Positions 30,940 to 38,704 of a stretch of 38,704 nucleotides of DNA are shown one piece after another. The stretch's first letter is position 1, and the number at the start of each line of letters is the position of its first letter. The position numbers and the translations under genes were made by a program. The stretch spans positions 52,055 through 90,758 of the forward strand of contig DUFZ01000034.1 of the NCBI GenBank assembly GCA_013331635.1. Direction: 5' to 3'. This stretch comes from Candidatus Woesearchaeota archaeon. GTDB taxonomy: Archaea; Nanobdellota; Nanobdellia; Woesearchaeales; GW2011-AR9. The notes below the pieces were generated by a model, which was given only the letters and a program-made list of their open reading frames with translations, searched no databases and was not told the origin of the DNA.

Positions 30940-31338
30940 ATGAATACAGAAATATTGGGAATACCAGCGCCAGGGAAAGTATGTAGTGATATCAAGTGCC
31001 CTTTCCATGGAAAGATATTGGTGAAGAACGAGCTCCTTACTGGGAAGGTCATTAAGAAAGATATTAATCATTCAGCAACCATTGAATGGTTTACGCAGTA
31101 TCACCTTCCAAAATATGAACGGTTTGAAACTAGGCGATCACGCATGAGGGTTCATAATCCAGCTTGTATTAATGCAACTGTAGGGGCGATGGTGATCGTG
31201 GCCAGAACCAGGCCTTTGAGTAAAACTAAGAATCATGTTATCATTCAAGTAACTGGTCATGTTACTGCTTTATTACAGGAAGATGCAAGTTTGGTAAAAG
31301 AAAAAAATACAAAACCAAGGAAAGGCAAAGAAAAATGA
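30940..31338 (+). CDS. rps17: ribosomal protein uS17
   Basis: Small subunit protein uS17 (132 residues). The archaeal N-terminus (IPAPGKVCSDIKCPFHG, with C15 and C20) precedes the OB-fold core LTGKVIKKDINHSATIEW and the RRSRMRVHNPACINA segment. The stop TGA overlaps the uL14 ATG (ATGA). A short Lys-rich tail follows the core. Confidence 0.96.
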   Translation: MNTEILGIPAPGKVCSDIKCPFHGKILVKNELLTGKVIKKDINHSATIEWFTQYHLPKYERFETRRSRMRVHNPACINATVGAMVIVARTRPLSKTKNHVIIQVTGHVTALLQEDASLVKEKNTKPRKGKEK

Positions 31339-31736
31339 AAGCACTTAAAGCTAATGTTACAAGGGGACTTCAAGTAGAATCTTTAGTGCCAGCGTGTGAT
31401 AACTCTGGCGCAAAGATGGTCAAAATTGTGAGTGTTAAAAATCAAAAAACCAGCCGTGGGAGAATTCCAACTGCCGGAGTAGGCGACATGGTACTCGTAA
31501 CAGTCAAAAAAGGAAAATTGGAAATGAGAAAGACAGTTGTGCCAGCTATTGTGGTCCGCCAGAAGAAGGAATATAAGCGCCCCGACGGGATGCGGATAAA
31601 ATTTGAGGACAATGCCGTTGCTGTATTAAAAGATGAAAAAGGCAATCCCAAAGGGACTCTCTTTAAGGGTCCCATCGCAAAAGAAGCTGCTGATCGATGG
31701 CCGGCAGTAGGAAAAATAGCCAGCATAATTGTGTAA
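31335..31736 (+). CDS. rpl14: ribosomal protein uL14
   Basis: Large subunit protein uL14 (133 residues), at the subunit interface and the docking site of release and assembly factors. The family motif VPACDNSGAKMVKIVSV is near the N-terminus, followed by GVGDMVLVTVKKGK and VRQKKEYKRPDGMRI. It is coupled to uS17 by a 4-base overlap. Confidence 0.97.
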   Translation: MKALKANVTRGLQVESLVPACDNSGAKMVKIVSVKNQKTSRGRIPTAGVGDMVLVTVKKGKLEMRKTVVPAIVVRQKKEYKRPDGMRIKFEDNAVAVLKDEKGNPKGTLFKGPIAKEAADRWPAVGKIASIIV

Positions 31737-31745
31737 GAGAAAAAA

Positions 31746-32225
31746 ATGACCTCAAGAACCTTTTCAACATCCTGGAAGCGGAGTATTCAGCCGCGTCGTC
31801 AGCGCCGGTATACCTCCCAGGCTCCCCTCCATCTCCAGCAAAAGGCCGTGCATGTTCATCTGGCTTCTCCTCTGCGCGCAAAATATGGTTTTCGGAATGT
31901 CCAGATACGCAAAGGCGACAAGATTAAAGTCCTTCGCGGCCAGCACCGAAAGAAAGAAGGCAAAGTAGAAAGGGTTGATATCAAGCGGGCAGCGATTTAT
32001 GTCGCGGGCATAGATGCTATCAAAAAAGACGGCAGCAAATTATTAGTCAAGCTCAATCCTTCCAATCTCGCTATTGTTGAAGTTGATTTTACTGATGCCC
32101 GCCGCAAGCAGAAGTTAGAATCAAAGCACCAGCCCAAGTCAGCTGCCAAACCATCAGCTCCTGCTGTGAAGTCCAATCCTAAAATTGAAACCAAAGTTGA
32201 AACCATCAAGGTAAAGACCACATGA
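31746..32225 (+). CDS. rpl24: ribosomal protein uL24
   Basis: Large subunit protein uL24 (159 residues). The KOW motif is IRKGDKIKVLRGQHRKKEG, preceded by the archaeal LRAKYGFRNVQ. The C-terminal ~40 residues are a Lys/Ala/Pro/Thr tail. It overlaps eS4 by 4 bases (ATGA). Confidence 0.95.
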   Translation: MTSRTFSTSWKRSIQPRRQRRYTSQAPLHLQQKAVHVHLASPLRAKYGFRNVQIRKGDKIKVLRGQHRKKEGKVERVDIKRAAIYVAGIDAIKKDGSKLLVKLNPSNLAIVEVDFTDARRKQKLESKHQPKSAAKPSAPAVKSNPKIETKVETIKVKTT

Positions 32226-32905
32226 AACATCACCTGAAACGAATAGCTGCACCCAAGAGCTGGATTATTGACCGGCGTAAGAATGTCTATATAGTTCGGC
32301 CAACTTCCGGCGGCCATGCCTTAGGCATGGGTTTGCCATTGGGCTTAGTGCTGCGTGATGTGCTTAAGGTAGCCTCGACGATGACCGAAGTGAAGAAGAT
32401 GCTTCACACCAAATCCATCTTGATTGATGGGAAAAGGCGAAAAGAGTACAGTTTCATGGTAGGTATTTTTGATGTGATTACGTTTCCTGATACTGGGAAA
32501 TCATACCGGGTAGCCTTTGACACCAAAGGCCGGGTAATTGTATCTGAGATTAATGGTGCTGAACTTTCGATCAAACCCTGTAAAATTATTGGAAAGACTG
32601 CCTTGGCCGGCAAAAAGATTCAGTTCCATCTCCATGATGGAAAAAATATAATCATGGATAAAGATGCAAAAGTGGGAGATACTTTACTGCTTCAATTGCC
32701 CACGCTGGAAGTTAAGGATATCCTTCCTCTCCAGTCGGGAGCCGCCGTCTTTTTGACCAAAGGAGACCATCGTGGTGATATCGGTGTTTTAAAAGAAATT
32801 CATGACCGCAACGCTGTTTACATCGCCGCTGGGCAGGAAATAGAAACAACCAGAGATTACCTTTTTGTTGTAGGAGGAAAGAAAGCAGCTATTACCATCC
32901 GATAA
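32222..32905 (+). CDS. rps4e: ribosomal protein eS4
   Basis: Archaeal/eukaryotic protein eS4 (227 residues) of the 30S subunit, with an S4-type RNA-binding domain (KMLHTKSILIDGKRRKEYS) and a KOW-like element (KGDHRGDIGVLKEI). It begins MKHHLKRIAAPKSWIIDR, the family start. It is absent from bacteria, which supports archaeal origin. Confidence 0.96.
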   Translation: MKHHLKRIAAPKSWIIDRRKNVYIVRPTSGGHALGMGLPLGLVLRDVLKVASTMTEVKKMLHTKSILIDGKRRKEYSFMVGIFDVITFPDTGKSYRVAFDTKGRVIVSEINGAELSIKPCKIIGKTALAGKKIQFHLHDGKNIIMDKDAKVGDTLLLQLPTLEVKDILPLQSGAAVFLTKGDHRGDIGVLKEIHDRNAVYIAAGQEIETTRDYLFVVGGKKAAITIR

Positions 32906-32923
32906 AGATGCTTTATTATTACC

Positions 32924-33481
32924 ATGAGATCAGCCACCACCAATCAACCGGGAACAAAAAAAGATTCCGCCTCATCTAATCAGAACCCCATGAGAGATAT
33001 TATAATCCGTAAGGTGACTCTGAATATTGGTGCCGGAAAGAACGAAGACCTGCTGAAGAAAGGCCTGAAGCTCTTTCAGAAATTATCTCCCTTGGCTCCC
33101 GTTAAAACAGTTACTAAAAAGCGCATCCCTGAATGGGGTCTCCGCCCCGGCCTGCAAATAGGCTGTATGGTGACCGTGCGTGAAGGCGCCGAAAAGTTAT
33201 TACAGCGGTTGCTGGCAGCTAAAGAAAAAACCCTGTCCGCAAAAAACTTTGACACCATGGGAAACTTTTCATTTGGCATCCCGGAATATATTGATATTGA
33301 GGGGTTAGAGTACGATCCCGACTTAAAAATAATTGGCTTGGAAGTAGCAGTGACGCTCGAACGTCCAGGATACCGGGTCAAAAGGCGAAGGATAAATACC
33401 CGTTCCGTAGGGAAAAAACACCAAGTTACTAAAGAAGAAGCCATTGCCTTTGTTCAAAGCAAGGGGATTAAAGTAATATAA
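32924..33481 (+). CDS. rpl5: ribosomal protein uL5
   Basis: Large subunit protein uL5 (185 residues from the first ATG), which binds 5S rRNA in the central protuberance. The core is VTLNIGAGKNED, KRIPEWGLRPGLQIG and GIPEYIDIEGLEYDPDL. Relatives usually start near the second ATG at 32990 (MRDIIIRKVTLNIG), so the first 22 Ser/Asn/Lys-rich residues may not be translated. Confidence 0.95.
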   Translation: MRSATTNQPGTKKDSASSNQNPMRDIIIRKVTLNIGAGKNEDLLKKGLKLFQKLSPLAPVKTVTKKRIPEWGLRPGLQIGCMVTVREGAEKLLQRLLAAKEKTLSAKNFDTMGNFSFGIPEYIDIEGLEYDPDLKIIGLEVAVTLERPGYRVKRRRINTRSVGKKHQVTKEEAIAFVQSKGIKVI

Positions 33482-33509
33482 AAAAAGAAAAAAACCATAA
33501 ATACACACC

Positions 33510-33740
33510 ATGACCACCAGCGATTACCAAAAAGTGTTCAAGCAACTGGATCATAAGCCGGTAGCGAAAGCAAAGTTCATCAAATTCAATGAGCCCAAGA
33601 AACGCTCCTGTGGCATCCGGTTATGGAAATGCAAGAATTGCGGGAGAACCGCCGCCCATATCAAGAAGTACGGCATCAATTTATGCCGGCAATGCTTCCG
33701 GGAAATGGCCGTCGGGCTAGGATTCAAAAAATTTAGCTAG
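33510..33740 (+). CDS. rps14: ribosomal protein uS14, zinc form
   Basis: Small subunit protein uS14 (76 residues). Four cysteines, C41, C44, C59 and C62 ([17 protein letters not shown]), form the zinc site. An N-terminal extension of about 30 residues precedes the core; archaeal versions are often near 50 residues, so this copy is longer. Confidence 0.95.
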   Translation: MTTSDYQKVFKQLDHKPVAKAKFIKFNEPKKRSCGIRLWKCKNCGRTAAHIKKYGINLCRQCFREMAVGLGFKKFS

Positions 33741-33751
33741 GAGAAAAAAAA

Positions 33752-34141
33752 ATGTTAAATGACCCCTTGGCTGCAGCCTTGACCAAAGTTGTCAATGCCG
33801 AACGAGTAGGGAAGCGCGAGATACTGATCAGGCCGGCTTCCAGCATGATTAAGAAAGTTCTCAGCATCATGAATGATCATAATTACATTGGAACCTATGA
33901 AGAGATACCCGATGGAAGGGGGTCAGTCCTTAAAGTTAACTTGCTCGGCAACGTTAACCGCTGCGGGGTCATTAAACCGCGATTTTCAACCAAGATAAAC
34001 CAGTTTGAGAAATGGGAGAAACGGTATCTGCCTGCCCATGAATTTGGGATTATGGTCGTTTCCACCCCTCAGGGGATGATGACTCATACTCAAGCCAAAG
34101 AAAAGAGCATAGGAGGTAAGCTCATTGCCTATTGCTATTAA
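33752..34141 (+). CDS. rps8: ribosomal protein uS8
   Basis: Small subunit protein uS8 (129 residues), a primary 16S rRNA binder. The sequence begins MLNDPLAAALTKVVNAERVG, and ends with GIMVVSTPQGMMTHTQAKE and GGKLIAYCY, all typical of archaeal uS8. GGAG is 15-18 nt before the ATG. Confidence 0.96.
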   Translation: MLNDPLAAALTKVVNAERVGKREILIRPASSMIKKVLSIMNDHNYIGTYEEIPDGRGSVLKVNLLGNVNRCGVIKPRFSTKINQFEKWEKRYLPAHEFGIMVVSTPQGMMTHTQAKEKSIGGKLIAYCY

Positions 34142-34146
34142 AGACC

Positions 34147-34686
34147 ATGAAAGAAGATTTGCGTTTACAAGTAGCCCTGGTGAAGGGGATTACTGCAGTG
34201 GTAGCTGGGTATTCCCTAACCGTGAAAGGCCCGAAAGGAGAAGTAATTAAAACTTTCATAAACCCTAAAATAAAAATTTCTGTAGAAAATGAAAAAGTGG
34301 TGCTCTTTTCACCCCAAGCTACCAAGCGTGAGAAGACCGTGATGCGTTCGTTTGAATCTCACATCAAGAATATGGTAGAAGGTGTCCAGGAGCCCCATAT
34401 CTATAAATTAAAAATCTGTTCCAGCCATTTTCCGATGAATGTTTCGATCTCCGGGAAAGATTTCCAGGTCAAGAACTTTCTGGGTGAAAGCGTTCCCCGA
34501 AAAGCTCACCTCCTTCCTGGTGTGGATGTTAAGGTCAATGGGGTCGATATAATCATTACCAGTGCAGATAAAGAGGCGGCTGGTCAAATGGCCGGGCGTA
34601 TTGAAAACCTGTGCCGGATTACCAATCGTGACATACGGATATTTCAGGACGGGTGTTATATCAACCATAAAAGCGGATGGAAATAA
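34147..34686 (+). CDS. rpl6: ribosomal protein uL6
   Basis: Large subunit protein uL6 (179 residues), near the factor-binding site. Two tandem similar domains are visible (SLTVKGPKGEVIKTF and VSISGKDFQVKNFLGE). The ATG at 34147 follows the uS8 stop by 5 bases; a TTG at 34132 inside uS8 would add five residues and is less likely. Confidence 0.95.
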   Translation: MKEDLRLQVALVKGITAVVAGYSLTVKGPKGEVIKTFINPKIKISVENEKVVLFSPQATKREKTVMRSFESHIKNMVEGVQEPHIYKLKICSSHFPMNVSISGKDFQVKNFLGESVPRKAHLLPGVDVKVNGVDIIITSADKEAAGQMAGRIENLCRITNRDIRIFQDGCYINHKSGWK

Positions 34687-34724
34687 ACCGCTGCAGAGAC
34701 TAAAATAAATAACTACAAAATAAA

Positions 34725-35378
34725 ATGGCTACTACCCAACGTTTACTTGAACTTCGCAATAAGACTAAAAAGCGAAAACCCACCTTTGTCGTTCGTGCTT
34801 CTAAGTTCGCTCGCCGTATCAAAGTGCGCTGGCGAAGAGCCCGGGGCCGTCATTCTGCCATACGGCAGGATTATAGAGGAAGGCCAAAACATGTGAGTAC
34901 CGGATATCGATCACCTCAGGAAGTTCGCGGAAAACACTCTTCCGGCTTAGAGATGGTGGTAATTCATACTGATAAGCAGCTGAGCAATCTTGATCCTACA
35001 TCGCAGGGCGCGATTATTGGCTCTACTGTCAGCGCCCGTCGGCGGGTTGAATTGATGAAAGTTGCCGTGGAGAAAAAAATAAGGGTCCTGAACGTACGCG
35101 ACTTGAATGCCGCCATCGGTAAAATTAAGGCTGGTCTGGACACTCGCCAGAAAGCCCGGCAGGAAAGAATCGCCGCTAAAAGCAAAAAAGAAGAAGAAAA
35201 GAAAAAACAAGCCGAAGAAAAAAAGAAAAAAGAAGAAAAGAAACACCAGGAAGAGAAAGCTGCTCATGAGGGGCCTGCTCCGGAATCAGTTGAAGAAAAA
35301 GTAAAAAAAGAAGAAGAGCAAAAAGAACAAAAACAACAAAAACAACTGGTTGATAAAGAGATTACCAAAAGACAGTAA
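34725..35378 (+). CDS. rpl32e: ribosomal protein eL32 with long charged tail
   Basis: Archaeal/eukaryotic protein eL32 (217 residues). The core (about 1-130) contains KKRKPTFVVRASKFARRIK, GRPKHVSTGYRSPQEVRGK and VARRR-like segments, as expected. The C-terminal ~80 residues are a highly charged Lys/Glu repeat tail (for example KKEEEKKKQAEEKKKKEE), low in complexity and probably disordered or coiled-coil. Typical archaeal eL32 is shorter. Confidence 0.93.
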   Translation: MATTQRLLELRNKTKKRKPTFVVRASKFARRIKVRWRRARGRHSAIRQDYRGRPKHVSTGYRSPQEVRGKHSSGLEMVVIHTDKQLSNLDPTSQGAIIGSTVSARRRVELMKVAVEKKIRVLNVRDLNAAIGKIKAGLDTRQKARQERIAAKSKKEEEKKKQAEEKKKKEEKKHQEEKAAHEGPAPESVEEKVKKEEEQKEQKQQKQLVDKEITKRQ

Positions 35379-35400
35379 TTCGATTATAACCTAAAACACC

Positions 35401-35859
35401 ATGAAACATAAAAAACAACTGGCGGCAAAAGTATTAGGCACTTCCTACCAGAAGATCCGCTTTGCTGACGGCGCTTTGGAAGAAGTCAAGAAAGCGATTA
35501 CCCGCTCAGATATGAGGGGCTTGATTGCCGTCGGGAAGGTATATAAAAGTGAAAAGCCCTTGCATTCCCGCGCCCATGCCCGGATGATCACTGTTCAAAA
35601 AAGAAAAGGGCGAAGGCAAGGCCGGGGAAACAAAAAAGGAAAAAAGAATGCGATAGTGACTTCCAAGAATAGGTGGATCATGCAGATACGCGTTCAGCGA
35701 GAGTTCCTGGGGCAGTTGCGGGAGAAAGGATCACTCTCACCTCAAAATTACCAGCGGTTGTACCGACAGAGTAAAGGTGGGTACTTTCGGAACAAGAGGC
35801 ACATTAAGCTGTATTTGACGGAACATAATTTACTTTCCAAAAAAGGAGCAGAAAAATAG
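35401..35859 (+). CDS. rpl19e: ribosomal protein eL19
   Basis: Archaeal/eukaryotic protein eL19 (152 residues), which forms an intersubunit bridge. The conserved RNA-binding stretch is HARMITVQKRKGRRQGRG followed by NKKGKKNAIVTSKNRW, and the helix MQIRVQREFLGQLREKG follows. It is typical in length. Confidence 0.95.
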   Translation: MKHKKQLAAKVLGTSYQKIRFADGALEEVKKAITRSDMRGLIAVGKVYKSEKPLHSRAHARMITVQKRKGRRQGRGNKKGKKNAIVTSKNRWIMQIRVQREFLGQLREKGSLSPQNYQRLYRQSKGGYFRNKRHIKLYLTEHNLLSKKGAEK

Positions 35860-35874
35860 GAGATTATTTGAAAC

Positions 35875-36453
35875 ATGGGATCAGGAAAACCAAAAACAGT
35901 GTTGTACCGAAGGAAGAGAGAACAAAAAACGAGATATAGTAAACGATTAAAATTACTGCTCTCCCGAAAGCCACGGCTGGTAGTGCGCTTGACCAATACC
36001 AAAATAATCGGCCAAATCATAACTTTTGGCCCGCGGGGTGATTCAGTGCTGGTGGGAGTAGATTCCTCAGCCCTTGCCTCTTTGGGATGGACTTACTCTT
36101 TCAAAAGCCTGCCTGCCGCTTATTTGGCCGGATTTTTATTAGGCAAAACTGCCCTTAAGAAAGGGTGTCAGGAAGCGGTCGTTGATACTGGTTTTAGGGG
36201 GCCGGTCCATAAAGGGAAAATCTATGCTTTCATAAAGGGGGTAGTCGATGCTGGTCTGCGTCTTCCCGTTGATAGCAAGGACGTGTTTCCTGATGAAGCT
36301 CGCCTGCGGGGAGAGCACATTAAAGCCTGGGGAACTTTAGTTAAAAATAACCCCGCTAAGCCCGGAGCACAATTTACGCAATATTTAAAAACAAAGTCCG
36401 AACCTGACCAGATAAGCGTCGCCTTTGCTCAGGTAAAGCAAAACATAAAATAA
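35875..36453 (+). CDS. rpl18: ribosomal protein uL18
   Basis: Large subunit protein uL18 (192 residues), a 5S rRNA binder. The core includes YRRKREQKTRYSKRLKLLL, LVVRLTNTKIIGQII and GFRGPVHKGKIYAFIKGVV, typical of archaea. The ATG at 35875 is 15 bases after the eL19 stop. A 62-base AT-rich gap follows it before uS5. Confidence 0.96.
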   Translation: MGSGKPKTVLYRRKREQKTRYSKRLKLLLSRKPRLVVRLTNTKIIGQIITFGPRGDSVLVGVDSSALASLGWTYSFKSLPAAYLAGFLLGKTALKKGCQEAVVDTGFRGPVHKGKIYAFIKGVVDAGLRLPVDSKDVFPDEARLRGEHIKAWGTLVKNNPAKPGAQFTQYLKTKSEPDQISVAFAQVKQNIK

Positions 36454-36515
36454 GATTAAAAATAAAACAATAATAAAAAAAATAAAAATAAAACCAAAGA
36501 ATTACCTACCTTACT

Positions 36516-37295
36516 ATGGTCAAAGAATCAACCCCATCAAGGAAGAATAAAGCTGCTGAAGCAGTGATAGAGTCAGTTCCCGAAGCAGAAGTCGCCTGGA
36601 CGCCCCGGACTGCTCTTGGAAAGCTTATCCATGAGGGCACTATCACTGATATTGACACCGTCTTTGAACAAGGGCACAACATTATGGAAGCAGCAGTTGT
36701 TAATGCTCTCGTTCCTGATTTAGAGGAAGATTTATTGTTGATTGGCCAGGCGAAAGGTAAATTTGGCGGCGGGCAGCGGCGTATCTTCCGCCAGACGCAG
36801 AAAAAGACTAAAGAAGGGAACAAAATTCAATTTATGACCTGTGCGTTAGTCGGCAACAAGAATGGATATGTGGGAGTTGGAATCGGGAAAAGCAAGGAAA
36901 CCGTTCCCGCCCGTGAAAAGTCAAAACGCCAGGCTCGTTTGAATCTCATTCAAGTCCGGCGCGGATGCGGAAGCTGGGAATGCCATTGCCATCAGCCTCA
37001 CTCTATTCCTTTTGAGATTGAAGGAAGGTGTGGCTCATCTCGTATTCGCTTGATTCCCGCGCCGAAAGGAAAAGGGCTTTGTATTGAGAAAGAATCAGCG
37101 AAAATATTAGCCATGGCCGGCATTAAAGATATCTGGAGTAAAACTCAAGGTCAAACCAAAACAAAATTAAATTTAGTCTCAGCAGTGATTGATGCTTTAC
37201 GAAACCTGAGTAAAATCAAAGTTAAGCCAGAAGATATTGCCCATTTAGGATTAGTGAATGGAAAGTTGAAAGAACCAAAAGTGGAGACAGAATAA
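36516..37295 (+). CDS. rps5: ribosomal protein uS5
   Basis: Small subunit protein uS5 (259 residues), at the mRNA entry site and important for decoding accuracy. The double-stranded RNA-binding-like domain is FMTCALVGNKNGYVGVGIGK, followed by the archaeal GCGSWECHCHQPHSIPF and IRLIPAPKGKGLCIEKE. N- and C-terminal extensions of about 30-40 residues are normal for archaea. The stop overlaps the uL30 ATG by one base (TAATG). Confidence 0.96.
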   Translation: MVKESTPSRKNKAAEAVIESVPEAEVAWTPRTALGKLIHEGTITDIDTVFEQGHNIMEAAVVNALVPDLEEDLLLIGQAKGKFGGGQRRIFRQTQKKTKEGNKIQFMTCALVGNKNGYVGVGIGKSKETVPAREKSKRQARLNLIQVRRGCGSWECHCHQPHSIPFEIEGRCGSSRIRLIPAPKGKGLCIEKESAKILAMAGIKDIWSKTQGQTKTKLNLVSAVIDALRNLSKIKVKPEDIAHLGLVNGKLKEPKVETE

Positions 37296-37807
37296 TGGCA
37301 GAGCAAAAATCAGTTGTACGTAAGGGTAGTGTGACACCAGCTACAGCAGCACCTACAACTAAAAGTGGAGTTAAAAGTGAAGTGAATAAAGTAGCAGTAA
37401 TTTTGGTTCGTGCCGCTTTTCGTATTCCTCAACCAGTTCTCGATACGCTGCAGATGCTTCGTTTAGTTCGTCGAAATTATTGTGTAGTCATAAATAACAC
37501 ACCCACCATGAAAGGAATGATTACCAAAGTTAAAGATTATGTAGCTTGGGGTGAGATTGATGAAGAGACTCTGGGGATGTTAGTGAAGAAACGCGGCTTG
37601 GAATTTCTAGGAAGAAAAAATGATAGTAAAAATATTTATAAATATAGGACTTTTGAATTTAATGGAAAATCATATAAGCCTTATTTTCGCTTGAATCCGC
37701 CTCAGCAAGGTTTTGGCCGTAAAGGGGTTAAGATGGGCTTTGCCGCCGGCGGCGCCTTAGGATACCGTGGGAATAAAATAAATAATTTGATTCAGAGGAT
37801 GTTGTAA
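37295..37807 (+). CDS. rpl30: ribosomal protein uL30
   Basis: Large subunit protein uL30 (170 residues). The core begins VAVILVRAAFRIPQPVLDTL and includes RLVRRNYCVVINNTP and FRLNPPQQGFGRKGVK, typical of the archaeal long form. The first ~30 residues are a Thr/Ala/Lys-rich extension. It is 2 bases before uL15. Confidence 0.95.
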   Translation: MAEQKSVVRKGSVTPATAAPTTKSGVKSEVNKVAVILVRAAFRIPQPVLDTLQMLRLVRRNYCVVINNTPTMKGMITKVKDYVAWGEIDEETLGMLVKKRGLEFLGRKNDSKNIYKYRTFEFNGKSYKPYFRLNPPQQGFGRKGVKMGFAAGGALGYRGNKINNLIQRML

Positions 37808-37809
37808 TC

Positions 37810-38265
37810 ATGGTAGTCAACCGCAGAAAAAAAGTGGTAAAATATCGTGGGAAAGGCAGTGGTACTCATGGCGGCGGCGCTCGGAAAAAACGCCGGGGCG
37901 CTGGAAGCCGTGGCGGGCGTGGTAATGCCGGGACGGGTAAACGTGCTGGGCATAAGAAAGCCGGGATGAAAACCAGGCGCCTTGGTCAGCATGGGTTCAC
38001 CAGCATTCGTGAAGTTTCTTCTCGCTTTGATACTTTGAATGTGGGATATTTTACCTCATTGAAAGTTCGTACCTTACTACAGCAAGGTAAGGCGGTGCAA
38101 CAAGGAGATCAGGTAGTTATTAACCTGACTGAATTAGGGTATGGTAAATTACTTGGTACAGGAAGTACAACTTTGAAGCTTAAGCTTATTGTCAATCAGT
38201 GGAGTGCGCAGGCTGAAGAAAAGATTAAGGCAGCCGGCGGTAGTCTAGAAAAAAAAGCGGCGTAG
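37810..38265 (+). CDS. rpl15: ribosomal protein uL15
   Basis: Large subunit protein uL15 (151 residues). The glycine/arginine-rich N-terminus (KYRGKGSGTHGGGARKKRRG) and the region GHKKAGMKTRRLGQHGFTSI are diagnostic. The C-terminal half has the beta-barrel-like globular domain. It is 7 bases before secY. Confidence 0.96.
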   Translation: MVVNRRKKVVKYRGKGSGTHGGGARKKRRGAGSRGGRGNAGTGKRAGHKKAGMKTRRLGQHGFTSIREVSSRFDTLNVGYFTSLKVRTLLQQGKAVQQGDQVVINLTELGYGKLLGTGSTTLKLKLIVNQWSAQAEEKIKAAGGSLEKKAA

Positions 38266-38272
38266 ATACAGC

Positions 38273-38704
38273 ATGACTTTACTTGACACCATTTTGGCTC
38301 ATTTACCACAGGTAAGGGGGCCAAAACAGAAGAAGCTCCCATTTAATGAGAAAATCAAATGGACACTGATTGCTTTAATTCTTTTTTTTGTGATGGGTTT
38401 TGTTCCCCTGTATGGGTTAGGAGAAAATGCGCTTCAGCAGTTTGAGTTTTTGTCAATTATCTTAGGAGCTTCCTTTGGTTCTATTATCAGTTTAGGTATC
38501 GGGCCGTTAGTAACCTCATCCATCGTGTTACAGTTGCTGAATGGAACAGGTATTATTAAATTTGATTTGACCTCTCCAGAAGGAAAAAGCCGTTTTCAGG
38601 GTGTACAGAAATTATTATCTTTATTTTTTATCATCTTTGAAGGGGGAGTGTATGTATTAATGGGCGGATTGGCGCCCTCAGCGAGCTTGGTCGGCACTCC
38701 TGTC
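38273..38704 (+). CDS. secY: SecY translocase subunit, 5' part cut by the window edge
   Basis: The first 144 codons of SecY, the channel of the Sec translocon. The start MTLLDTILAHLPQVRGPKQ and the plug/first helix region (KIKWTLIALILFFVMGFVPLYGL) are typical, followed by SIISLGIGPLVTSSIVLQLL, the second helix. It continues beyond the right edge. It follows uL15 by 7 bases, the common archaeal arrangement, and joins the Sec61beta gene at 10899-11069 as part of one complex. Confidence 0.95.
   Translation, partial: MTLLDTILAHLPQVRGPKQKKLPFNEKIKWTLIALILFFVMGFVPLYGLGENALQQFEFLSIILGASFGSIISLGIGPLVTSSIVLQLLNGTGIIKFDLTSPEGKSRFQGVQKLLSLFFIIFEGGVYVLMGGLAPSASLVGTPV

Noticed and set aside
1-38704. CRISPR arrays, insertion sequences or prophage
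   Set aside because: I saw no regularly spaced direct repeats, transposase or integrase motifs, terminal inverted repeats or phage genes.

Overview
The window is archaeal chromosome. It carries a near-complete archaeal-type ribosomal protein cluster (uL3 to SecY, with aIF1, Rpp29, eS4, eL32 and eL19 in the archaeal order). It also has archaeal DnaG, the RFC small subunit, NAC, Sec61beta, Nop5 and fibrillarin, and an archaeal RNase P RNA. Many small membrane or secreted proteins, lipobox lipoproteins, a small PRC-barrel protein and many short unrecognised genes suggest a DPANN archaeon, perhaps near Woesearchaeota or Pacearchaeota. That placement is inference from gene content only. I see no tRNA, rRNA, CRISPR array, insertion sequence or prophage.

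Layout. 1-442 is non-coding or unresolved and ends in a structured leader before dnaG (443-1789). A HerA-like ATPase, a secreted protein, a VapBC toxin-antitoxin pair and a lemA-htpX operon follow, then a SpoIIM-family membrane protein and a Cas4/RecB-like nuclease. 8-11.6 kb holds small genes: a DUF5522 protein, a calcium-repeat surface protein, two tandem diverged paralogues, the sec61beta-NAC pair and a TPR protein. The RNase P RNA gene lies at 11819-12184 on the minus strand. 12.4-14.7 kb holds a small membrane protein and a three-gene operon (HAD phosphatase, ParB-like protein, unknown). 14.7-21 kb holds a wHTH/PLD-like protein, TraB, a PRC-barrel protein, two related lipoproteins and rfcS. 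21-25.3 kb holds a ferredoxin, a TIM-barrel protein and the nop5-Nudix-flpA operon, with a zinc-ribbon protein divergent from it. From about 25.39 kb to the right edge runs one ribosomal protein operon, which ends inside secY.

How the genes work together. Much of the window serves RNA and protein synthesis. Nop5 and fibrillarin form the C/D RNP 2'-O-methylation core, the RNase P RNA here and Rpp29 in the ribosomal operon are parts of one enzyme, and Sec61beta, NAC and SecY act on nascent chains. Transcription signals are consistent: genes that start a transcript usually have a TATA-like box centred about 26 nt before the start codon, which implies leaderless mRNAs. Genes inside operons have Shine-Dalgarno motifs or ATGA/TAATG overlaps. 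This pattern was used to correct several starts.
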